NCBI GenBank assembly: GCA_937958375.1
Contig: CALGNY010000254.1
Coordinates: 1-25,516, forward strand
Direction of reading: 5' to 3'
DNA length: 25,516 bases
Source of the DNA: an uncultured Bacillaceae bacterium
Lineage (GTDB): Bacteria > Bacillota > Bacilli > Bacillales > Alkalibacillaceae
Position numbers and translations under genes: made by a program. Positions 6,615 through 13,520 of the stretch are shown piece after piece. Each line of letters begins with the position of its first letter. Within the stretch, counting starts at the first letter, position 1. Under the pieces are notes generated by a model. It worked only from the letters and a program-made list of their open reading frames with translations. It ran no database searches and was not told the DNA's origin.

Positions 6615-7664
6615 GTGACAAACACGAAGCAATACACAGTTGCCATCGTCGGCGTAACAGGCGCGGTCGGTGAACGAATTATCGAATCATTAGAAAAAGT
6701 CGATTTCCCGATAAAAAACTTGATCCCATTGGCGTCCAAGCGTTCAGTTGGAAAAACAGTCACGTTTAAGGGAGAAACGTATGAAATAAAAGAAGCTTTA
6801 CCTGAACAATTTGAAGGGGTAGACCTTGCATTTTTCTCAGCAGGTGGCTCTGTATCCAAACAACTAGCCCCTGAGGCAGTGAAGCGGGGCACTGTTGTTA
6901 TTGATAATACCAGTGCTTACCGGATGGATCCGAACGTTCCTTTAGTGGTTCCAGAAGTCAATGAAACCGATATCCAAAGCCATCAAGGGATCATAGCGAA
7001 CCCGAACTGTTCAACCATTCAAATGGTGGCAGCACTGGAGCCGATCCGACAAAAATACGGATTGAGGCGTGTGATTGTTTCTACCTATCAGTCGGTTTCC
7101 GGAGCAGGTAATCAAGCGGTCGAAGAGTTGACTCATCAATCCGAGGCCATGTTGAACAATGATGAAGTGTTCACGGAAGTCCTTCCGGTCAAAGGTGAGA
7201 AAAAACATTATCCGATTGCGTTTAACGCACTTCCACAAATCGATGTTTTTCAGGATAATCACTATACGTTTGAAGAAATGAAAATGATCAATGAAACGAA
7301 AAAAATTATGCATGATCAGTCATTACAGGTTGCGGCTACGTGTGTCCGTCTGCCATTTTATTACTCGCATGCAGAAAGCATTTATGTCGAAATTGACCGC
7401 GATGATATTTCCATTAGCCAGTTCCAGGGTGTTTTAAAGGATGCACCTGGAATCACCTTGGAAGACGATATCAATAATCAGGTTTATCCGACACCACTTT
7501 CTGCCGAAGGAAAAACGGATGTTTTTGTTGGACGAATCAGAAAAGATCTTGATGTGCCGAACGGATTCCACCTATGGGTCGTTTCGGATAACTTATTAAA
7601 AGGGGCAGCTTGGAATTCGGTCCAAATTGCTCAAAGTTATGTTCGATTGCAAAATAATGCTTAA
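6615..7664 (+). CDS. asd: Aspartate-semialdehyde dehydrogenase
   Basis: The 349-residue enzyme reduces aspartyl phosphate to aspartate semialdehyde with NADPH, the branch point to lysine, threonine and methionine. The NADP loop GVTGAVG is at residues 13-19; F-S-A-G-G-S-V-S follows. The catalytic cysteine is C132 in NPNCSTIQM. K-K-H-Y-x-I-A-F-N-A and GFHLWVVSDNLLKGAAWN are signature stretches of the bacterial enzyme. The GTG start at 6615 is preferred over ATG 6609 on ribosome-site spacing, and gives a start close to that of B. subtilis. The dapG start follows 15 nt after the stop codon. The product feeds DapA and, in the mother cell, dipicolinate synthesis. Confidence 0.97.
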   Translation: MTNTKQYTVAIVGVTGAVGERIIESLEKVDFPIKNLIPLASKRSVGKTVTFKGETYEIKEALPEQFEGVDLAFFSAGGSVSKQLAPEAVKRGTVVIDNTSAYRMDPNVPLVVPEVNETDIQSHQGIIANPNCSTIQMVAALEPIRQKYGLRRVIVSTYQSVSGAGNQAVEELTHQSEAMLNNDEVFTEVLPVKGEKKHYPIAFNALPQIDVFQDNHYTFEEMKMINETKKIMHDQSLQVAATCVRLPFYYSHAESIYVEIDRDDISISQFQGVLKDAPGITLEDDINNQVYPTPLSAEGKTDVFVGRIRKDLDVPNGFHLWVVSDNLLKGAAWNSVQIAQSYVRLQNNA

Positions 7665-7679
7665 TGGTTGAGGTGGAAT

Positions 7680-8897
7680 ATGAGATTTTTAGTACAAAAA
7701 TTCGGTGGGACATCTGTTCGTAATCAAGAAAGCCGGAAACATGCCATTCGTCACATTCAACAGGCAACCGAAGAAGGATACAAGGTTGTCGTTGTCGTTT
7801 CTGCAATGGGCCGAAAAGGCGAGCCTTATGCTACGGATACGCTTTTGGATCTGGTGAATTACCCGAATACTCGCCTGACAGCGAGGGAAATGGACGTCTT
7901 AATGTCGACAGGGGAATTGATCTCTTCGATTGTGATGGCTAATGAACTACAAGAACAAGGTATGGTCGCCTCAGCACTTTCAGGTCCTAAAGCGGGTATT
8001 TTGACCACGAATGACCATATGGATGCACGAATCAATAAAGTGATTCCCGATGAATTGCTGAAATATTTCCGGACGAATGATGTTGTCGTTGTGGCCGGTT
8101 TTCAAGGAGAAGATGAGGACGGAAACATCACCACATTAGGTAGGGGTGGCTCCGATACTTCTGCAGTTGCCTTAGGTGCCGCATTGGAAGCGGACTATGT
8201 CGATATATTTACGGATGTGAATGGAATCAAAACAGCTGACCCAGGCATCGTCAAAAATGCAAAAACGCTAAAAGTGATGACTTACAATGAGATCGTTCAT
8301 TTGGCTTATGAAGGTAGTAAGGTCATCCATCCAAGGGCTGTTGAAATTGCCATGCAAGAAAAAATTCAAATCCGTGTCCGATCGACGTACCTAGATGATG
8401 AAGGAACCCTCGTGACATTCAAAAAAACAGCTGTCCTTGACAGAGGATTCAAGGATCAATTGGTAACAGGGATTGCCCACCAAGCCGGTATCACCCAAGT
8501 GAATGTAACGTCTGCTGAAGAACAATCGATGCAGTTGCATGACCGGTTATTGAATGAATTGGCTTCAGCGGGAATCTCGGTTGATTTCTTTAATATTTTC
8601 TCAAAAGGACTGACATTTACTGTGCCAAACGATAAATTAACGTTGACGCAGGAGATTGTCGAGCGACTGGATGTCACGTATGAATTGAATGAGAACTGTG
8701 CCAAAGTATCCGCAGTCGGCGCAGGGATTCAAGGAGTTCCGGGAGTCGCTGCCAAAGTCGTTTCCGCATTAGCTGAACATCAGATTCAAATCTTACAATC
8801 TGCAGACAGCCATACGACCATTTGGCTACTGATTAAAGAAACGGACCTAGAAAAAGCCGTAAACGCATTACATGATAAATTTCTATTGAATACGTAG
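7680..8897 (+). CDS. dapG: Aspartokinase I (DapG type, diaminopimelate-sensitive class)
   Basis: A 405-residue single-chain aspartokinase that phosphorylates aspartate with ATP. The kinase loop KFGGTS is at residues 7-12; later motifs include V-V-A-G-F-Q-G, G-R-G-G-S-D-T-S and D-I-F-T-D-V-N-G. Two ACT regulatory domains fill about residues 265-405, with the C-terminal N-C-A-K-V-S-A-V-G-x-G-I signature. B. subtilis DapG, which is close in length and motifs, is inhibited by meso-diaminopimelate, so the same control is likely here; this is inference from orthology and gene context rather than visible in the sequence. The ATG at 7680 is preferred over an in-frame TTG at 7668, because AGGTGG (7671-7676) lies between them. 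Its stop codon overlaps the dapA ribosome-binding site. Confidence 0.96.
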   Translation: MRFLVQKFGGTSVRNQESRKHAIRHIQQATEEGYKVVVVVSAMGRKGEPYATDTLLDLVNYPNTRLTAREMDVLMSTGELISSIVMANELQEQGMVASALSGPKAGILTTNDHMDARINKVIPDELLKYFRTNDVVVVAGFQGEDEDGNITTLGRGGSDTSAVALGAALEADYVDIFTDVNGIKTADPGIVKNAKTLKVMTYNEIVHLAYEGSKVIHPRAVEIAMQEKIQIRVRSTYLDDEGTLVTFKKTAVLDRGFKDQLVTGIAHQAGITQVNVTSAEEQSMQLHDRLLNELASAGISVDFFNIFSKGLTFTVPNDKLTLTQEIVERLDVTYELNENCAKVSAVGAGIQGVPGVAAKVVSALAEHQIQILQSADSHTTIWLLIKETDLEKAVNALHDKFLLNT

Positions 8898-8902
8898 AGG
8901 AG
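8896..8902 (+). promoter_or_regulatory. Ribosome-binding site that sets the dapA start
   Basis: AGAGGAG overlaps the dapG stop (8895-8897). It directly abuts an in-frame TTG at 8903, which is therefore unusable, and lies 9 nt before the GTG at 8912. Confidence 0.7.
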
Positions 8903-8911
8903 TTGGTAAGT

Positions 8912-9778
8912 GTGGATTTCGGAAAAGTACTCACAGCAATGGTGACACCATTTGATGAAAATTTGGAATTGGATTTGGAAAAAACGACCGAACTCGTTGA
9001 ATACTTAATTGAAAATGGTTCCGATGGCCTTGTTGTGGGTGGGACGACCGGTGAGTCTCCAACGTTATCGAACGACGAGAAGCTGACACTGTTTGAGCAT
9101 GTCGCTAAAGTGGTCAACGGTCGTGCTACCGTCCTTGCAGGTACGGGAAGCAACAACACAAAAGGTACGGTTGAACTGACAAAAGAGGCTTCCAAAACAG
9201 GTGTCGATGGAATTATGCTCGTCACCCCTTATTACAATAAGCCAAGTCAAGAAGGCTTGTACCAGCATTTTAAGCAAATCGCCGAATCTACCGAGCTTCC
9301 GATTATGCTTTATAACATTCCGGGCCGTTCGGTCGTGGATTTATCTACCGAAACGACCGTTCGACTCTCAAAAATTCCGAACATCGTCAGTACAAAAGAT
9401 GCAACAGGTGATTTAGACCGGATGAGTGAAATCATCGAACAAACGCCAAGTGATTTTTCCCTATACAGTGGGGATGATGGCTTAACGCTTCCGTCTTTAG
9501 CCGTCGGTTCAGCTGGAATTGTCTCCGTTGCCTCACACGTCATCGGAAACGAAATGCAAGAGATGGTTCAAGCTTTTGAATCAGGAGATGTGCAAAAAGC
9601 TGGGAAGCTACACCGGACGCTATTACCGAAAATGGACGCATGCTTTATGGCACCTTCCCCGGCTCCAGTAAAAGCTGCACTGAACAAAAAAGGGATTAAC
9701 GTCGGCTCCGTCAGACTCCCGTTGATTCCGTTGAACGAAGAGCAAGAAAAACAATTATTTGAAGAATTAGGTCTATAA
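8912..9778 (+). CDS. dapA: 4-Hydroxy-tetrahydrodipicolinate synthase
   Basis: The 288-residue TIM-barrel aldolase condenses pyruvate with aspartate semialdehyde, the first committed step to diaminopimelate, lysine and dipicolinate. The pyruvate-binding G-G-T-T-G-E-S motif is at residues 43-49 (T45, T46), the catalytic tyrosine is Y134 in MLYNIPGR, and the Schiff-base lysine is K162 in S-T-K-D-A-T-G-D. The C-terminal V-G-S-V-R-L-P-L is also typical. GTG 8912 is chosen from ribosome-site spacing and because the product then begins x-D-F-G-K-V, like other bacillar DapA proteins. It is the last gene of asd-dapG-dapA and is followed by a strong terminator. In B. subtilis rnjB follows; here tepA does. 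Confidence 0.97.
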   Translation: MDFGKVLTAMVTPFDENLELDLEKTTELVEYLIENGSDGLVVGGTTGESPTLSNDEKLTLFEHVAKVVNGRATVLAGTGSNNTKGTVELTKEASKTGVDGIMLVTPYYNKPSQEGLYQHFKQIAESTELPIMLYNIPGRSVVDLSTETTVRLSKIPNIVSTKDATGDLDRMSEIIEQTPSDFSLYSGDDGLTLPSLAVGSAGIVSVASHVIGNEMQEMVQAFESGDVQKAGKLHRTLLPKMDACFMAPSPAPVKAALNKKGINVGSVRLPLIPLNEEQEKQLFEELGL

Positions 9779-9783
9779 GAGGG

Positions 9784-9812
9784 ATCCGCAGGCGAGTGCT
9801 TGCGGATTTTTT
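9784..9812 (+). terminator. Rho-independent terminator after dapA
   Basis: ATCCGCAGGC (9784-9793) pairs with GCTTGCGGAT (9798-9807) around a GAGT loop, with one G-U wobble, then T to 9812. Confidence 0.92.
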
Positions 9813-9840
9813 ATGTCATCTCATCAATTTCATTTTTGAA

Positions 9841-9869
9841 GTATGAAGCGTTTGGTTCGGCACACACTA
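9841..9869 (+). promoter_or_regulatory. Possible sigma-G-type (forespore) promoter for tepA
   Basis: GTATG (9841-9845), a 17-nt spacer and CACACTA (9863-9869) fit the sigma-G pattern gHATR-N17/18-CATnHTA with one -10 mismatch. No SigA boxes are seen in the gap. The start site would fall near 9876, right at the Shine-Dalgarno sequence, which is tight and lowers confidence. Confidence 0.35.
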
Positions 9870-9890
9870 GAATAAAAAGGTGGTGTGCTT

Positions 9891-10613
9891 ATGAGTGATA
9901 AACAACGTAATGAAACACAACCCCAAGAGGATGGACAAGAAGAATCACTCGTAGACAAAATCAAGCAATTAGGTCAAACAAATGTACCCTCAGCACCAGA
10001 CTCAAATATTCATATTTTGCCGATCATCGGTCAAATTGAAGGGCATATGCAGCTCCCCTCCAAAAATAAAACGACCAAATATGAACACGTCATTCCACAG
10101 TTGGTTGCGATTGAACAGAACCCTAAGATTGAAGGTGTGATTCTACTTCTAAATACTGTAGGTGGAGATGTCGAGGCAGGACTAGCCCTATCTGAGATGG
10201 TCGCTTCCTTGTCCAAGCCGACAGTCTCGATCGTACTCGGAGGTGGACATAGTATCGGGGTACCGATCGCCGTAAGTGCGGATTATTCGTTCATTACGGA
10301 AACAGCGACGATGACGATTCACCCGATCCGATTGACAGGATTAGTGATCGGTGTCCCACAAACCTTTGAGTATTTGGATAAAATGCAAGACCGTGTCATC
10401 CGGTTTGTCACCAGTCATTCCAATATCGAAGAGGAAAAATTCAAGGAATTAATGTTCGAAAAAGGGAATTTGACTCGAGATATTGGAACGAATGTCATTG
10501 GTGATGATGCTGTCAAATACGGGTTGATTGATGAAATCGGTGGAGTGAATGAAGCCATCAAGAAACTGAATGAAATGATTGACGGAAATAAGGAAGAGCA
10601 GGTGATCCAATGA
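9891..10613 (+). CDS. tepA: TepA/YmfB, ClpP-like serine protease-fold protein
   Basis: A 240-residue ClpP/SppA-fold protein. After a hydrophilic N-terminal region comes D-S-N-I-H-x-L-P-I-I-G-Q-I-E-G-H, N-T-V-G-G-D-V-E-A-G-L-A, and the probable nucleophile S121 in GGGHSIGVP with H144 in MTIHP. There is no signal peptide or obvious membrane segment. TepA was first described as a translocation-enhancing peptidase in B. subtilis. Work on genes conserved in spore formers has linked it to degradation of small acid-soluble spore proteins; I recall this rather than see it. ATG 9891 is preferred over GTG 9885 because AAGGTGG lies at 9877-9883. The stop overlaps the ylzJ ATG, so the two are translationally coupled. 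A possible forespore promoter lies upstream. Confidence 0.92.
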   Translation: MSDKQRNETQPQEDGQEESLVDKIKQLGQTNVPSAPDSNIHILPIIGQIEGHMQLPSKNKTTKYEHVIPQLVAIEQNPKIEGVILLLNTVGGDVEAGLALSEMVASLSKPTVSIVLGGGHSIGVPIAVSADYSFITETATMTIHPIRLTGLVIGVPQTFEYLDKMQDRVIRFVTSHSNIEEEKFKELMFEKGNLTRDIGTNVIGDDAVKYGLIDEIGGVNEAIKKLNEMIDGNKEEQVIQ

Positions 10614-10816
10614 TTCACTATACCCCTTTATCCTATGAAGAAGTTTTTGAAGAGGAAGAGGACGAGTCGACCCGCTGGATTACGGTAGACCAGGCAACAC
10701 TTAAGGTTGTCAAAAATAATGAACTTTCAGCCTATGAGATCATTCAAATGGTTTCAACAGATCCGAATGACTATATGAAAAATCACTTACAACCCGGCTC
10801 AAAGATATACTTTTGA
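10610..10816 (+). CDS. ylzJ: YlzJ-like small protein of unknown function
   Basis: A 68-residue acidic protein whose ATG shares the ATGA of the tepA stop. It has an E-E-E-E-D-E cluster near residues 14-19, then W-I-T-V-D-x-A-T-L-x-V, and ends S-T-D-P-N-D-Y-M-x-x-x-L-Q-P-G-S-K-I-Y-F. The D-P-x-D-Y-(L/M)...P-G pattern and its place between tepA and spoIIIE identify it as the YlzJ family of Bacillus. No membrane segment or catalytic motif is visible, and no function is known to me. Coupling to tepA suggests a shared role. No ordinary terminator follows: the repeat pair at 10820-10921 begins 3 nt after its stop. Confidence 0.8.
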   Translation: MIHYTPLSYEEVFEEEEDESTRWITVDQATLKVVKNNELSAYEIIQMVSTDPNDYMKNHLQPGSKIYF

Positions 10817-10819
10817 ACC

Positions 10820-10921
10820 TTCTCAATGCGTTGAGATGTGAATTTTGCTCGTTCAACGCATTGACAAGTCCTCTCAATGCTTTGAGATTCAAATTTTGTT
10901 CGATCGACACATTGACAACGC
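10820..10921. repeat. Two tandem 51-bp repeats with a 42-nt dyad, same design as the 4609-4914 array
   Basis: Unit A is 10820-10870 and unit B is 10871-10921. Unit A begins TTCTCA and ends TGACAAGTC; unit 1 of the first array begins TTCTCA and ends TGACAAGTA with the same 36 bases between. In unit A, TCAATGCGTTGA (10823-10834) and TCAACGCATTGA (10853-10864) form a perfect 12-bp inverted repeat. In unit B the arms (10874-10885 and 10904-10915) match at 9 of 12 positions, one difference being a wobble. The stem sequence differs from the first array, but the 51-bp period, 42-nt dyad and boundary bases are the same. Bases 10922-10972 may be a third, decayed unit with weak similarity. The pair may also slow or end tepA-ylzJ transcription. 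Confidence 0.85.
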
Positions 10922-11021
10922 CTTTAAATTCTCTTGAATCAAAGGTCGACGTTTTAACCAAGTAAACTTTTTAAATTCCAAGTCAACTTGATCCTGACCG
11001 TATGAATATCGAAAGAACCTA

Positions 11022-11050
11022 CTTTCATCACCTCGATGGTATGATATAAT
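11022..11050 (+). promoter_or_regulatory. Likely SigA promoter of spoIIIE
   Basis: A perfect TATAAT at 11045-11050 has a weak -35 candidate CTTTCA (11022-11027) 17 nt upstream. Transcription would begin near 11057, just before the leader hairpin. Confidence 0.55.
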
Positions 11051-11061
11051 GGAGAAACGAC

Positions 11062-11097
11062 AAGCAGCCTAGATGTTGGCTGCTTTACTGATTTTTT
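11062..11097 (+). promoter_or_regulatory. Attenuator-like hairpin in the spoIIIE leader
   Basis: AAGCAGCC (11062-11069) pairs perfectly with GGCTGCTT (11078-11085). A run of six T (11092-11097) follows after 6 nt, and the spoIIIE ribosome-binding site starts at 11099. A hairpin between a promoter and its only gene could attenuate transcription. It may instead be a terminator for read-through from ylzJ, and the gap before the T-run is not ideal. Confidence 0.5.
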
Positions 11098-11098
11098 C

Positions 11099-11105
11099 GA
11101 GGTGA
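11099..11105 (+). promoter_or_regulatory. Ribosome-binding site that sets the spoIIIE start
   Basis: GAGGTGA directly abuts an in-frame ATG at 11106 but lies 6 nt before the GTG at 11112, which makes GTG the likely start. Confidence 0.65.
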
Positions 11106-11111
11106 ATGATC

Positions 11112-13382
11112 GTGGCTAAAAAGAAAAAGAGAAATAGAAAAAAGAATAACCGCAAAAATAACCTCTACTTTGAATTAATAGGTTTCGCATTTATTTTATT
11201 TGCCATTTTTTCAAGTGGAATCCCACCGATATCCAGTGGTGTGATTCCGCATGTACTAGTTACGTTATTGCAATGGCTATTTGGGTTTTGGTATATCATC
11301 ATCAGTGGACTTATTTTTTTCATAGGAATTTATTTATTGTTCAAGCGAAAATGGCCTGAATTCAAATCAACACGATGGATCGGCTTTTATATTTTATTCG
11401 CAGCACTTCTTCTATTCACCCATGTACAAACCTTCGAGGATATCGTCCAAGCAACGAGCCAAAACATTTTTGGGCTGACCTGGGACTATTATGAAGCCTA
11501 CCAAAACGGCGAAGTCGCTTACCCTTCGATTGGCGCAGGGATGATTGGTGCCGTGTTGTTTCTATCCAGCTACTACTTGCTCTCTGGTATTGGTGCAAAA
11601 GTGGTTGCGACATTTGCTGTTGCGATTGGGTTGATCATGCTTACGGAACGCTCGTTTATTGATTTGATCCGTGCATTTTTCTCCAAATTACAAGATCGCT
11701 TCACCAGCTGGCGTGAGAAACGCGCTGAGAAAAAAGAAGCAAAAGAAGAGCGTGACGAGGAAGAAGAGCAAGAAGCGGTATACACGGTGAATGACGTCAA
11801 AAGTGAACCAGTGATTGAAGACTTCCAGGCCAGCTCTCAAACAGAAGCGGCCGAACCGGAAGTGAGGGAAATAGAGACGAACGAATGGACTGAAAATGTT
11901 GAGGATTTCAAAGAGGAAGATTCCGATGAAGTGATGGCAGTGACGGAGCTTGAAAATGAATCTTACCGGTTGCCTTCATTGCAATTGCTTGCGAACCCGG
12001 TGAATCATTCCCAACAACATGAAAAGTCACAAATTCAATCAACGGTCCGGAAACTCGAGCAAACGTTTCATAGCTTTGGTGTAAAAGCAAAAGTCACCAA
12101 AGTGCATGTCGGGCCAGCGGTAACAAAATATGAAGTCTATCCGGATATCGGTGTCAAAGTCAGTAAGATTGTGAATCTGCATGATGACTTAGCCTTAGCC
12201 CTCGCGGCAAGAGATATTCGGATCGAAGCACCGATTCCTGGTAAGTCAGCGATCGGAATCGAAGTCCCGAATTCAGAAGTTGCTCAAGTTTCTTTAAGAG
12301 AAGTGATGCAACCGAACCTCAAGCCAGATTCAAAATTACTTTTTGGTTTGGGAAGAGATATTGCCGGTGAATCCATCACCGCTGAATTGAATAAGATGCC
12401 GCACTTATTGATTGCCGGTGCAACAGGAAGCGGGAAAAGTGTGTGTGTCAATGGGATTATCACAAGTATCCTCCTTCGGGCAAAACCGCATGAAGTAAAA
12501 ATGATGATGATTGACCCAAAAAAGGTTGAACTGAATGTCTATAACGGTATTCCTCATTTGTTGGCACCAGTTGTGACAGATCCAAAGAAAGCTTCCAAAG
12601 CATTGAAGAAAATCGTTTCTGAAATGGAACGCAGATATGATCTGTTTTCTGATACGGGTACCAGGAATATCGAAGGATATAATGAGCACGTCGACAAAAT
12701 TAATGAAGAAGAAGGGGAGAACCATCCGCATCTGCCATATGTCGTCGTATTGATCGATGAGTTAGCCGATTTGATGATGGTCGCCTCAAATGATGTAGAA
12801 GATGCCATTACACGACTCGCACAAATGGCTAGGGCAGCAGGAATCCATCTGATTATTGCAACCCAACGACCGTCTGTTGATGTCATTACAGGTGTCATCA
12901 AAGCGAATATCCCTTCACGAATCGCATTTAGTGTATCATCGGCTACGGATTCGCGGACGATTCTAGACGGAAACGGAGCGGAAAAACTGCTCGGTAAAGG
13001 GGACATGCTGTTTCTGCCGGTCGGTGCTTCCAAACCAACCCGAATTCAAGGAGCCTTCTTATCGGATGAAGAAGTGGAGCGCGTCGTCGACCATTGTATC
13101 ACGCAGCAGAAAGCACAGTATCAAGAAGAGATGATTCCGGAAGAGACCTCTCAGGATATGGAAGAGGTCGATGATGAGTTGTATGATGATGCCGTTCAAT
13201 TGATTATTGAAATGCAGAGTGCCAGTGTTTCAATGCTGCAACGGAAATTCAGAATTGGCTATACGCGTGCGGCCCGCTTAATCGATGCCATGGAAGAGCG
13301 AAGTATCGTCGGCCCGTATGAAGGAAGCAAACCAAGAAAAGTACTTGTCAGCCAACATCAAGAAGAATCATCCATTCAATGA
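11112..13382 (+). CDS. spoIIIE: DNA translocase SpoIIIE (FtsK family)
   Basis: The 756-residue protein pumps chromosomal DNA through the septum, notably into the forespore. Order: a very basic N-terminus (M-A-K-K-K-K-R-N-R-K-K), several membrane segments within about residues 20-190, an acidic linker (about 200-290), then the motor. The motor has Walker A GATGSGKS at 436-443, Walker B V-V-V-L-I-D-E-L-A-D near 544-552, and the conserved I-A-T-Q-R-P-S-V-D-V-I-T-G. The C-terminal gamma winged helix (about 686-756) contains S-V-S-M-L-Q-R-K-F-R-I-G-Y and reads SRS-type DNA signals. The motor and gamma domains resemble B. subtilis SpoIIIE closely, more than SftA, which lacks this membrane part. GTG 11112 is chosen from ribosome-site spacing and the M-A-K-K-K start. 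It is transcribed alone, between a leader hairpin and a terminator. Confidence 0.96.
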   Translation: MAKKKKRNRKKNNRKNNLYFELIGFAFILFAIFSSGIPPISSGVIPHVLVTLLQWLFGFWYIIISGLIFFIGIYLLFKRKWPEFKSTRWIGFYILFAALLLFTHVQTFEDIVQATSQNIFGLTWDYYEAYQNGEVAYPSIGAGMIGAVLFLSSYYLLSGIGAKVVATFAVAIGLIMLTERSFIDLIRAFFSKLQDRFTSWREKRAEKKEAKEERDEEEEQEAVYTVNDVKSEPVIEDFQASSQTEAAEPEVREIETNEWTENVEDFKEEDSDEVMAVTELENESYRLPSLQLLANPVNHSQQHEKSQIQSTVRKLEQTFHSFGVKAKVTKVHVGPAVTKYEVYPDIGVKVSKIVNLHDDLALALAARDIRIEAPIPGKSAIGIEVPNSEVAQVSLREVMQPNLKPDSKLLFGLGRDIAGESITAELNKMPHLLIAGATGSGKSVCVNGIITSILLRAKPHEVKMMMIDPKKVELNVYNGIPHLLAPVVTDPKKASKALKKIVSEMERRYDLFSDTGTRNIEGYNEHVDKINEEEGENHPHLPYVVVLIDELADLMMVASNDVEDAITRLAQMARAAGIHLIIATQRPSVDVITGVIKANIPSRIAFSVSSATDSRTILDGNGAEKLLGKGDMLFLPVGASKPTRIQGAFLSDEEVERVVDHCITQQKAQYQEEMIPEETSQDMEEVDDELYDDAVQLIIEMQSASVSMLQRKFRIGYTRAARLIDAMEERSIVGPYEGSKPRKVLVSQHQEESSIQ

Positions 13383-13389
13383 CCTCACA

Positions 13390-13424
13390 AAGCTAGCCCT
13401 ATCAAATCGGGGGCTGGCTTTTTT
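13390..13424 (+). terminator. Rho-independent terminator after spoIIIE
   Basis: AAGCTAGCCC (13390-13399) pairs with GGGCTGGCTT (13411-13420) with one wobble, followed by T to 13424. Confidence 0.9.
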
Positions 13425-13520
13425 GGCTACTCAGAAACGGAGCCCACAAAGCCCCTGTTGTAGTATGAAACTACGAATTCATGTAAACTATAGGATAAGA
13501 CGAAAAAAAGGAGGACGCAT

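Noticed and set aside
10922..10972. Third 51-bp unit after the second array
   Set aside because: Similarity to units A and B is too weak to count, and its dyad is not recognisable; noted only as a possible decayed copy.
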